Both the position numbers and the translations under genes were made by a program. Shown one piece after another: positions 45,656 to 56,300 of a stretch of DNA of 64,000 bases. A model generated the notes under the pieces. That model had not been told where the DNA came from. It searched no databases and saw only the letters and a list, made by a program, of their open reading frames with translations. Position 1 is the first letter of the stretch. Each line of letters starts with the position of its first letter. Origin of the DNA: Ectocarpus siliculosus (lineage: Eukaryota > Sar > Phaeophyceae > Ectocarpales > Ectocarpaceae); assembly GCA_000310025.1 (NCBI GenBank), contig FN649727.1, positions 4,597,284 to 4,661,283 on the forward strand. The letters are read 5' to 3'.

Positions 45656-46134
45656 TCAAGCAAGCACTGCCGAGCTTCTCGCTCGTCTCGGCTCGCTTGG
45701 TCTCTGCTCTCAAAGGAAGACGCGCTTGTTTTTTCGCCCCCTCCCTCCTCGACGTGGTCGATGGTCTAACCGCGAAGTAAGGCATGCAAAACACGAGTAT
45801 GCACCCCCCTCCCGCCTCGACGGCGCGGTGGGTTTCTTCCCGAGGCGGCATAGACTTCTCGCCGTCGAACTCGAAAAACTAATAAAAATGAGATGGTGCT
45901 CACACAACATCTCCATGTATATATGTGTGGCGGCATATGCATATTTAGAGTCTATTTGAAACTCGTGGTGCTTCGTGCCTAAGCTGTGTTAGGGTCAATG
46001 GTGCTCACGCTGGGAAACACATGGTGCGGTGTCCCATCACGGGCGAACACCCCGCCGTGGCGCGAGCTTCGTATTCTCATACACTGTGTTCTTGTCGGCA
46101 ATGACGCGACCAAAGCCGTCAACACACGGCGGCT

Positions 46135-46420
46135 CGGTCCAATGGCGGGTCCCTCATTTTCGGTAAATACAGAAGAAGCGATCGTGCTTGGAGGAGGCCC
46201 AGCCGCCTATTTACTACCTGGTACACAGCTACTGTAGCTCGGGGCAATGACTTGTCCCGGGCCAAATGACATATCGCGGACCAATTGCGGATCCCTGGTT
46301 GTCGGTACAATAAAGTGATAGTACCTGTGGTTTAGTCGCGGCTAAACACCTCGGGCCGATGGCATGTCGCGGACCAATGGCTTGTCCCGGCCGGACCAAT
46401 GACGGGTCGTAGTTCGGTTG
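46135..46420. repeat. Degenerate minisatellite based on GGACCAATGGCTTGTCCCGG
   Basis: Variants of GG(A/T)CCAATGxCxxGTCCC and GGGCC(A/G)ATG recur at about 46137, 46240, 46260, 46277, 46353, 46372 and 46390, mixed with unique sequence. Spacing is irregular, so this is an old decayed array. Confidence 0.5.
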
Positions 46421-47345
46421 AATGAGGATCGGGGCCGCGTTGAAACCGAAATTTCCAGGTTGAACACGGAAATTGGATGATGAGTGCTGCTGCAATATTG
46501 AAATACCCGTTTTTTCGGATAGTTGGTTTGCAAGCCAGTGATCGGCGCCGGCCAAGGGCGGGAATACGTGTTGTGGAAGCAAACCTGAACACGAGTGTGG
46601 AAATCGTTCCACAAATAAGCTGGGTACAAGTTCGTCGTTGTCGTTTCGATTTGAGAGCGGGCCCAGCAAGTGTATGTATGCTCTTTTCTTCGTTTGTGTC
46701 ATCGACAAAATAACGCAAGCAAGGAAACCCTCCGCTTTCCGAATTTGTAAGGTCTTTGCATTGCTGAGAGCAAGCACGTACGCAGAGCGTCGATCGTTTG
46801 CCGAAAATGAAGTCGGGCTGAATATCACCGAAAGAAGTTAACCACGGGATGACTCCGCCTGACAGAGTCCGTACTAGCTACACACAGAAAGCTCGGCTGC
46901 CGAGCACCTTTGTCGGCATCTAGGAATAAACGCACACGCCGGCACCCTCCTACGTACTTGTGTGCACCGCATGCTACTATACAACCCCGCCTCAGATCAA
47001 AGTAGCCGCATGACACAGGCGGGGACGCTGCGCCCTCCCGATACATACCCCAACCGTTCTTCCACGCCAGTGAACCCTCGGGCACGCTACTCTACCGCAG
47101 CAGTTATTTTAGTCTACCCGTATGTACACCCCAAGTACTGCAGGGCCACGGGCCTCGGCGCTTCAAAAAAATGAACTCCCTTGTTGTACACGTACCACAC
47201 GCTCCAGGCAACGCCCACTCGTCCTGCTAACCTTATTACTTCCATTGAGACGACCAACCGCAGTCAGCAGCGGCGGGACACCTGCTGCATCTGTAGGAGA
47301 ATGGACATGCGAGAGGTGGGCGGGGCCCAAACCGAACGGGCAATC

Positions 47346-50300
47346 CTACACCAAAAACATGTACGACAGGCCCAAGATGCCCACAATCGCTGCCAAGAAC
47401 ATGACGGGATCATTGCCCGGTCGTACTCCTGTGTCCTCCCCGACGTAAAACATGTCTTCTTCCTTCTCTGACTTTTTCCACGGAGCTATTTTGGGCTTCC
47501 CCAGATCCTGGATACGGGGGAAGGGTCGGGAGGGGGGTGGTCATTTTTTTTTTTTACGGCCATCAATAGTCTACCCGTCAAACCTCCGGCCTATCCCCAG
47601 ACGACCTGTCAATTTTCTTCTGTGGCGCATGCTTCACAAGTTTTTGGCGAAAACACCACGCGATCCTCTTTCCTTCCTAGATAACAAAGTCGAATTCGAG
47701 AACTTGGAAAAAGTCCTATCGTTTGCCCTCTGTGACGTAGCAGACAGGCCCGCCTCGAAGGCGAGAGCTGTTGGGCGGGATAGAGATGCGAGGCGAAATC
47801 GCGTACTATTGATGAGCACCATCCCCGCCTACAGAGGGCCCAACAACCAAGACAAAGAATAGAGTCCCCACTTCGCGTACATGTTGTCGCCCTCTTACGT
47901 ACGGGAATGACTATCAAGAGACGAAGAGAGATGTGCGGCTAAAGCGTGCTGATCCAGCCGCAGCAAGCAACTGCGGAAAAATTCCGGGCAAATGTTTGGC
48001 GCGGCAGTGGCGACATTTCGCCACCGCTATACTCGATCGAACGAAACTTGTCGATCCAACGAAACCTACGAGAACAGCTCCTCTGGAGGAACAATCCGTT
48101 TTCAACTTGTATGTTTCGCACGACGGAGGCAAGCAAGAACAGGTATGTACCGGCCTTCTTTCCTCGCCCTCAAAGAACTTGCCCCTCCACCCCCCACCCC
48201 AACCGTTCCCGCTAACCCTCAAGAACGCCTACAGGGTTAGAAACCGGAAGCAAGGATCAAAAGTGTGCCTCAACACACCCGTCACCACGGCTGCAGCAAC
48301 TTCATGGCGATGTGGTGCGTCGTACCTTCTTGTCATAATCGTCCGTGATGCCGGATGTATCCGGAAAGTCGACGAAGTCCTCGCCATTCAACGCCAGCTG
48401 CGGAGCTTGAGCGATGTACAGAAGCTCAGCGCTTACCTGAGTAGCGCCCAGACAACGATCCGGTGGTTTTAACTTGGTAAAATAACTAACCTATGCAGGG
48501 CAAAAAAACGTCAGCAGCGGTCTAGATGCCCGGGTGTCGTTGGCAGCAGGCATGACCCTTTCGCTTTCAAAACTGGAACTTTCGCTTAAACACACAACCG
48601 TGTGCGCGCGCGCTCCAGAGCTTTGTGCTGTCGCTGAGACCGACGTTCTCGCAGCGTTTAGCCAGCCAGTTGGCGAGGTGTTTATGCGCACACACACGCG
48701 TGGACACACCTTGCGGACGTCGAAATCCCTGTGACTCTTGAGGCTTTTCAAGACCTCCACCGCTTGGTTGTTCCTGTTGACACCCTGCAGGGCCTGCGCC
48801 GCCCACAGCTTGAACTACGCGACACGCAGATCAAGTCGGAGGGAGAGCGACTTCGTTAGACCCTGTAGTCCAGTTGGGTATTCCAATATTGTTGGGACGA
48901 TTCAAGAAGTGCTTGCACAAACTGAGACTGGACCTTGGAGTCACCCATTGCGCTGTTCCACGTCTTGTTGAATCACTTCTGTAAAGATTGACAAATTGAC
49001 CCCTCTTCTTTAGTAGACAGTGGTGCACAACTCGAAGACATTTTCGCTATACACGAGGACGTCTGTCTCACTTCGCCGCCTCTCCTCGAGTCCGCTCCCG
49101 CCAGGTCGACTGCCTTGTCTAGGAGAGCGACAGATGCGTCGCAGTCGCGGCGCCTCATCAACGCGATCGCTTCTTCATAAAAAATCTGACAAACATGGGA
49201 GCCCGTGGGGTGGGCGGGTCAGCGGGCGAGTGGGTACGTCTACGCTGGATAGAAATATAAATTTCAGTATTACGTCGTTCTATTGCTCTCGCATCTGCAA
49301 CGAGTGGGATGGACATGCCCGCCCGTCAAAGCTGGCCGCTTCTTTTGCTCGAAAGCCTCAGCTACACAATATGCTTGTTGTCATGCATGTTCTACTGCTG
49401 TGCAGTGGCTCTTTCGACAGCAGTGCCTGAGAGTTTGGGAAATCCTTAAGGGGGAGAGCGGGGTTGGAGAGAGCAGAAGGTAGAAATGCGACTGCATCCG
49501 GCGTTGAACACAGCTTGTTGTGGTTGTATTGGCAGCAGATCAGATTCCGGGCGTCTCTGGGAACGTAAAATGAGGTGCAATCTATATTCCGTGGTGCAGC
49601 AGTAAGGAGGTACTTGGGGCAATGACGAAAGCTACGGGCAGCAGTATCGTAGTGAAAAAGCACGTTGACAAACCTCGCGAAAAAAACTATCAAAAAGCGA
49701 CCTGGTACGTGTACCGTGCGAAAGCAAGTCCTCACGTGCGGATACCACGGGCATATATACATATATACCTCTGCCTTTTCTTGGTCTGTAAGCTCCTCTC
49801 CATTCTTCATGCGAGCAATCAGCCCTGCCGCTCTGTTCCCTTGCCCCGCTTTCCTTCCCGCAACGTCGGCGTCCAGCCACGCGCCAAAAATCTTCACCTT
49901 CTCTCGCCCTGCACCCGTACAGACACCACCAAGTAGACGACAGGGTGCTCAAACTACACACGATCAAAATAATATTGGTTTTTGCAGCGGAAGCCCCAAA
50001 CTGGACGACAGACAGTAATTATCTCGCGTGCTAACGTGATGGGAGCACGTGACACCAGGTTGCAGAAGAAATGACCTCGACTAGATAGGGAGGGGTAATG
50101 AGTCGCGGGGTAGCCGACTCAATACCTTGCAGTCGTCATGTACTTCTATCTGCGATGCTTTTTGGGGCGGGCGGTGCAGTCGACCGTTTTGAATTTTGCG
50201 ACTTATGACAATGAAATTCTAAAGAAAAAAGTGCAACGAACGGCCGTTGGGATTCGTGTGCATACAATGCCGTAGGTGGCGCACGATACCGCACGCTGGA

Positions 50301-53300
50301 TGCTGGACCAATTTGCAAAGCTCGGTTGCTCCACACCACAACGAGTGACGGTGCCGAAAATGGTGGTTTGCGCGGGCTGTGTGTGTATGCAACGTCTCAT
50401 GTGGCGGCTGATAGAGGCCGGGGCCATAGGACCCACGAAGCTGAGGTGGCGAGAGTCGGCAGTGCATGCACGCGAGAAAAAACACCCTTCTGGCGCCAAA
50501 AAAGAAAAGGCTCGTTTTGCACTTTTTTTCCCGTGGCACAGGTTTGTTTCCGGGTGGCCCCTCCCCATAACACGGAAGCAACAGCAACAACAAAGGTAAT
50601 TGCACGAGCTGTGTCCATGCTCCGTCTTGTGTGGTGATTAACACCGACCAGGAGGCTGTAGGACGCTCACAAACTGCGAGCGCGAGAGCACAGCCAGTCT
50701 GAAAAAAAAACGCCGCGTCTGGTGGGATCATCAGTTTGTAGTATTTTTTAAAAATCAAGTAAATATATTTTGGACCAAGCAAACTACGCATGTGGTGAAC
50801 CAAGCAAACCACGCGTGGGTGAGGGGGGGGGTCCGGGGGGGGGTTACCCCCCCACGGCACTGGTGGTGGACCAAGCAAACCACGCGTGTGGTGAACCAAG
50901 CACTTGTGGTGGACCAAACAAACCGCTGACTGCTACACTGCTGCTGTGCTGCTGCTGTGCTGCTGTGTGTACACATCACCTTCATCAAACGAACGTACAA
51001 CCACACATCATAGCCATACAGGTTGCCAGCTACTGCTGCTACTGCATGTGTTTGTGTCTCACAGCTGTCTGTGTGCATCTTTCGCCGTGTGTCCTGTATC
51101 TGTCTGTATCCAGTAGTTACGCATGATCATCAGCGGTCACACCGCATGCATTCATGGCACGGAGTCCCTGCATACCCCGTACTCGTACTTACAATTTCTT
51201 CAAACCAGGGGGGGGGGGGGAAGGGGGGGGCAGCACCTCCGGACATATATCTCGCTTCTTTGTGCCCTGGGCTGCGGGAGGCGCGTCCCCGGAAAACCAA
51301 AACGCCAAACTACTAAACAGCAGCAGCCTACACACATTCAGTATTCACACAGCAGGCACAGCAGTGCATAGCAGCACAGCAGTCAACCCATCTGTTGCTG
51401 CTGGGCTGCATGTCTACTACTGTAACCAACACAGACGGGTTTCTACTGCCATGAGCTGTACATAGCACGGGGTTGCCAGCGCAGCAACCAGTAGTGTATT
51501 ACCATACGTTCATAGCGGCTGCCTGTCTGTGCTTCGGTTAAGGACCAACCGCAGAGAGAGCAGCGTGGATGTACCCTCTCCTCTACGCGTGTGCATCAAC
51601 AGGTACAACCACACATCATACGCGCACACATAACATACTGAGTCGTCATCACAGCAGTTGCTGCACGTCTGCACGTCTCTCTTCGCTCTTACTCTTTGCG
51701 CTACCTCTCTGTCTTGTGCTCGAATTCACGCTGTCTCTCAAATTGCTGCTGGGGCACGGAACAACTGCATACCCCCTAATTACATAATTTTCATGCGTAC
51801 GGGGGGGGGGAGGGGGTTCAAATCCAAACGGACCACAACGCTCCGGCAACACTCCTCCTGCCCGGCAGCTCGCTGCTGCCGTCGACGCTCGTGCGTAGCC
51901 GACTTCACGTATCGCTGCCCGGGTATGCTGCTGCTGCTGCTGCTGCTCCTCTTGCAACTCTTCGGCATCAGATCGCTTTCCATTCTTCTTGCCGTGAGCT
52001 CTATGCCGCCGCCAACCATAAACAAATTCAGAAGCTTTCCTCGACAGTAACAATAGTTTCGGTTAACGTGAGAGGTAGGGGAGCTGCGTACGCTACACTG
52101 ACTGTGGGACGAAAGACAGTCAGTCATACAATGCTCCAAGCGAGTGGACGGGTGTGTGGCCTGGAGTACTGAACAACACGGTGTGGGTGGAGCAAAGCGT
52201 ATCGAGGGGGAGTTGTATGCGCTTGCTGAGCGATCGAACAATTAATAATCTTCTTGTGCAATAATAGAGCCAAGTGCCTAACTACGAGCAAAGACAGGCA
52301 CACCGAGGAACTTCCTCTCGAGAAGGGGGGGGCATCACATTGCCCGCGCATGAACTGACTGTCTTTGAGTACATGCGAGTCGATCCGCACTGTTACCGCG
52401 CACTGCAGCACGCCCGAAACCCGGTAAAATGCCTTCGAGCGAAGCGAGTCACAAGTTACTGTAACCGCACACTGCTGCACGCCCGAAACCCCGTGAAGTG
52501 CCTCCGAGCAAAGCGAGTCACACACCACTGCTGTAACCGCACACTGCAGCACGCCCGAACCCCAGTGAAGTGTCTCCGAGCGAATCGAGTCACGCCGTAT
52601 TGTGACCGCACACTGCAGCGCGGTCGAAACCCCGTAAAATGCCTTCGAGCGAAGCGAGTCACAAGTTACTGTAACCGCACACTGCTGCACGCCCAAAAAC
52701 CCGTGAAGTGCCTCCGAGCAAAGCGAGTCACACACCACTGCTGTAACCGCACACTGCAGCACGCCCGAAACCCAGTGAAGTGTCTCCGAGCGAAGCGAGT
52801 CACGCCGTACTGTGACCGCACACTGCAGCGCGGTCGAAACCCCGTGAAGTGCCTTCGAGAGAAGCGAGTCACACGGCAATGTGACCGCGCACTGCACCAC
52901 GCCCAAAAACCCGTGAAGTGCCTGCGAGCGAAGCGAGTAACGATGTCACTCGCACCCACTCCAAACCGATTTACATCAACAACACACCGCACTAGTCTAT
53001 GAATTTTTTGCCCCAAGCGCAGGTTTGGTTTACCGATGATCTCTCCCCACACACCGAAGCAACAGCAATGACAATGACATCCGCCACGAGCTGTGTGTAT
53101 GGGTCCCTTCCCTCGCCAGTGCTGTCATGCCCCTCCCAGCAGTGTTCCGTGTTCAGCTGAGAGCTTACTCTGTGTCTCCTAGTTTGGGAACCATGCAAAC
53201 TGCTTGTGTGTGTGTGGGAGATGTCCGATTTGTTCCTCCGTTACCTCTACAACTCCCTGGGGAAAGGGGTCAGAATCTCTCATGATTTTGGGGACAAACG

Positions 53301-55498
53301 CCTGTCAAGCACATCCATCTGGTGTCGGAGCGCGACCGGTGTGACGAAGAGTGCCCTAACTTGTTTCCTCCTTACGTTACAAGCCAGCAGATCGTAAATC
53401 GGTGCTCTGTAGACCTCGTTCTGGTCGAACAAAGGCGAATATTTTCGGGCGGTCGATACAATTAGGCGGAAAATCGCGCAAGAGGGCTCCTACAGCAGTA
53501 GTACATGGCGTTGGTTAGAAGAACCCGATATATACTAGGTATGGAGGGGGGATGAGCCGCGTGGTGCGACTCAATACCTTGCAGTAGTCTTATCTGCGAT
53601 GCTGATGGTGGACGAATCCCGACACACACCAGCGTGAATCATTTGTGGTGCAGCTACGCGTGCACCACAGAGGGACAGTAGGCGTGGGACGGGAGCGACG
53701 ATGATTGTATGTGCGGCCACCGCTCAAAACTTTGCACTTCACATCTTTACATGCGGTTGTTTCTTTCCGTTTTGATGCACATGCACAAAGAAACAAAATG
53801 TGAAGTCTTCCCGCTGTGTGGAAGAAGCACACATACATGCGGCATCCCCCTGGCGGCGAGCGTATCACACATCACACCGTCGAGGAGCACGACCAGTAGC
53901 GTAGACATAGGATTATGACACGACAGATGACAAATATTGCGTCAGACTCAAAACTTGCCCGCCACATTCGTCTCAAGCCTTCCGGGTTTCCCGCCCAAGT
54001 AAAAGCAAGCAGTCCAGCATGAACCAAAAACAAAAAAACCCGTTGATGGTCATGTGACGTTATGACTTTGATGCGAGAGGCGGAGAGGCCCTGCTGCAGC
54101 CCTGCAGCAGAAACAACAGCATGCAGGGCACGGCTTTCTTTGCGAAGACAGTCAGTAGCGCGGCGCAAGTACGCAATCTGAACCGATCCCGTGGGCAACC
54201 ATCCTAATAACGCACAGCAGAGCAGTAGTAGACCCTCACGCCCTCGACGGATTCTCTCGATGATAGTAAGTATGATAATCGGTCTGCTCTTTTTGAAGCG
54301 GTTGGTTGGACCCACTCAACATCACTGAATACCCGCCAGGTTACACATGGCGCATGCCTACAGCAGTATACCCACGGTGCACAGGTAGTATAGGCCCGGC
54401 CCCTCCTGGTTTTCATAGCTGGTCTCAGACCAGCGTCTCAGCGGTGATTCGTTTGTTGGTGGTGTTCTTGCGTCTCTGTCGATGTTTTTTGTCCTGGTCT
54501 GAATCGCGCGCGCGAGCTATCTCCGCTTTTGTGCAGGCCTTTTCGCGTAGAAACCCCGGGGTTGGGGAGCATAACAGAATCTCCAACGAATATAGGCTAC
54601 ATATGCCGGTGAAGCACGGACATCTGCTCTCGGAGCACGACGAAACCGGTGTGGAGAAGAGCGCGCTATCTTCTTCCTCAGAAGCGAGCAGATCGTCAAT
54701 CGGTGCCCTATAGATCTCGTTCTGGTCCCAAAGGTGTGCTAAATAGGCTTCCCGGAAACCAAGTTTTGGGGCCCCTGTATCGCGCGGCGCAACTTTGGCC
54801 GATGTATAGAGCCTTTTTTCCCCTCCTGGGGACGAAGGGAAAAAATGTCGCTCGCTTCGCTCGCTCCGCGGCTCATTATAACTGCTGCTGTTGTTTGGAC
54901 TTTTTTTCCTTCCAGGGGACGAAGGGAAAAAATGAAAAATGTCGCGCTTCGCGCTCCGCGGCTCACTATAATGGATTCCACGCAGTACAGGGGGTGCTCG
55001 CGTCACTCTACTCTGTGGTTGTATTATTCTGGTACAATAAATTTATCAGTTTTTTTTTTTTTCGTCCCGTCTCTTGCGCCGCCTGCTTACCCCTCTTCGG
55101 TCACACTACACGTTTGTCGCGTATGTGCACTTACACTACAACTAGCTAGACGCACCGTCCGGGGTCAACCCACGCCGGTATGTAGCATAGCGAATTCACA
55201 TACGAACATGTTTCTGTGCGTGTGCCTCCGATGCGTTGTGCAGCCGCAGCTCACCTTCTCCAGGCAACCTGTCCATGAAGACATCATCTATGGCGTCGAG
55301 AGACTCTTCCAGCGAAGGCTCTGTGAATTCCATCCCGCCTTCCCCTTGCCTAGGATCGCTCATGAACGCGGGCACCACCCTTCGTCTCGTTGGCGGAACA
55401 CGTCGACGAGTCCATGCAGCGGCAGCAGCGTGTACTTGTAGGTTGCTTTGGTGGAAAGCTGGCAGAGTGCTGGACGTGCTGAGGTGGGACCTAGCCAT
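47346..55498 (-). CDS. Plastid-type TPR protein with C-terminal membrane anchor
   Basis: Exons 55498-55255, 49908-49769, 49185-49072, 48814-48710, 48436-48326 and 47507-47346 give 291 residues; all junction phases match (1, then 0). Two helix-turn-helix units read FYEEAIALMRRRDCDASVALL with DKAVDLAG, then LWAAQALQGVNRNNQAVEVL with KSLKSHRDFDVRK. The next exon reads SAELLYIAQAPQLALNGEDF. This order (TPR pair, then a L-x-YI-x-x-AP-x-L block, then a C-terminal membrane helix VMFLAAIVGILGLSYMF) resembles a plant chloroplast TPR protein (I recall Arabidopsis At1g78915; not checked). Exons 2-6 are well supported. Exon 1 (MARSHLSTSSTLP, with Arg/Ser-rich plastid-like leader) is joined over a 5.3-kb intron purely on phase and composition, and could belong elsewhere. 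The function is probably a thylakoid or envelope scaffold; this is inferred. Confidence 0.72.
50080..50159. repeat. Direct repeat, left copy (right copy 53534-53603)
   Basis: ACTAG.TA.GGAGGGG, ATGAG.CGCG, CGACTCAATACCTTGCAGT and TATCTGCGATGCT occur in the same order in both copies, with small indels. Together they bracket 3.4 kb that includes the 52.4-kb tandem array. Confidence 0.75.
50771..50925. repeat. Minisatellite of GTGGTGAACCAAGCAAACCA units
   Basis: About five variants of (G)TGGACCAAGC/GTGAACCAAGC followed by AAACCACGC(G/A)TG, interrupted by G8 and C8 homopolymers around 50824-50853. Confidence 0.8.
52389..52940. repeat. Two-level tandem repeat: eight 66-72-bp units, three-unit higher-order period
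   Basis: Each unit carries CCCGTGAAGTGCCTTCGAGC-like sequence, GAAGCGAGTCAC, a short variable stretch, and TGTAACCGCACACTGC. Units fall into three types that recur in the same order (period about 210 bp), so units 2-4 and 5-7 match best. Unit lengths are multiples of three, leaving the plus strand open through the array (peptide core PVKCLRAKRVT) and the minus strand open too. No start context, splice signal or homology supports a protein. Confidence 0.9.
53321..53437. repeat. Decayed dispersed repeat, copy A (copy B at 54630-54730)
   Basis: Shares with 54630-54730 the order TCGGAGC.CGAC, CCGGTGTG, GAAGAG.GC, GCAGATCGT.AATCGGTGC and AGA.CTCGTTCTGGTC. Read on the minus strand, both give a peptide like D-Q-N-E-(V/I)-Y-R-A-P-I-x-D-L-L-A. 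The protein-level conservation points to a former coding region, perhaps of a mobile element. Confidence 0.65.
54630..54730. repeat. Decayed dispersed repeat, copy B (copy A at 53321-53437)
   Basis: See copy A. In this copy the minus-strand frame is open for about 190 codons (55006-54425) around the shared peptide DQNEIYRAPIDDLLA, but it has no recognised domain and no splice support, so it is listed as a repeat and not as a gene. Confidence 0.6.
54813..54971. repeat. Tandem duplication of about 87 bp
   Basis: Two copies of CTTTTTTC...GGGGACGAAGGGAAAAAATG and CGC...TTCGC..GCTCCGCGGCTCA.TATAA, at 54813-54880 and 54900-54971. Each also contains the internal microrepeat GCTCGCTTCGCTCGCTCC or a shortened form. 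Confidence 0.9.
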
Positions 55499-56300
55499 GA
55501 TTGTCGCCTCGCTTCTTGATAGCAAACAGGGAATGGTCAGCGAGCAGTCTCGAGGATCCTCTCGTGCGGCAATCAATCCCTCGTCTATCCCTGAGTCTGC
55601 GCTGCCGCTGACAGCTGATGGAAGCCTGCTGCCCGCTGACGAGAGCGCGAGAGCGCCGAGAGAACCAAATGTATGCGTGTAGTTCGGCGCTAGAACCAGT
55701 TCTAACTTTTCGGCCTCAGAGCTCGGAGGCTCGGCGGAGGGTCGTGCGTGTGTGGCCCTGACCTCGGAGCTCGGAGCCCAGAGCCCAGAGCCCGACGCGA
55801 CATGCTGAGAGAGTTGACCACACACAGGCAGTGCCAGCAGAGGTAAAGGGCGTGCCCCGTGAGCGTTCGAACTACATTTGGCAGGGTCGGCAAGTTTTGA
55901 CCGCCTCCCCGTCAGGAAGGGAAGGGAAGGACAACAACTTGTTTTGCTTCTCCGTTCGAGAAAAGCTGTGCATGCGAGAGGAGTAATATTATTTCTGGAG
56001 AACAGGTGTGGTGTGTAGAAGCGCCAGCGAGAGATAAGGTATAACCTCTCCCTCCTCGTCTCTCTTCCGATATCAACATCGGACTTTTTCCGACCCGATT
56101 CAACATCGACCTTTTTCATATCGGAGGGCGGAGGAACTCCCGCTCCTCGTCTGGTCTTCTTCCGGTTATTATCTGCACGGCCGGGCGCCAGGGCGTGTCC
56201 AAGGGAGGCAACCTACAGAGGAGTGCATAGTCTAGTCACCGATCCTACCGTGACGATTTTTGCCGGGAGGACCAGTTGGAGAGGAGGCAGGTTCGACTTG
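55499..56300. promoter_or_regulatory. Divergent intergenic region between TPR and SGNH genes
   Basis: About 800 bp between the two inferred start codons, on opposite strands. A short GAGCTCGGAG/GAGCCCAGAG repeat lies near 55722-55792. The minus-strand frame stays open upstream of the TPR start for about 200 codons but is compositionally unlike a gene. No specific promoter element was recognised. Confidence 0.5.

Larger units (their letters stand above)
44058..47345. other. Convergent intergenic region between kinase and TPR genes
   Basis: Holds the 3' UTRs of both neighbours. No domain-bearing frame was seen. Two small minisatellites (45541-45655 and about 46135-46420) are listed separately. 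Several short open frames between 44.5 and 45.0 kb are Ser/Leu-rich and unsupported. Confidence 0.55.
49909..55254. other. Repeat-filled 5.3-kb stretch, modelled as intron 1 of the TPR gene
   Basis: No gene of its own was recognised. It contains a GGACCAAGCAAACCACG minisatellite (50771-50925), CTG-rich sequence at 50938-50966, the two-level tandem repeat (52389-52940), a pair of direct repeats (50080 and 53534), a pair of decayed dispersed repeats (53321 and 54630) and a tandem duplication (54813-54971). If exon 1 is wrong, this is intergenic sequence upstream of a shorter TPR gene. Confidence 0.5.

Noticed and set aside
52389-52940. CRISPR array
   Set aside because: The units are contiguous 66-72-bp tandem repeats without unique spacers, in a eukaryotic setting.
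54425-55006. 190-codon minus-strand open frame as a gene
   Set aside because: It spans a tandem duplication and a decayed dispersed repeat, with no domain and no splice support; recorded as repeats instead.
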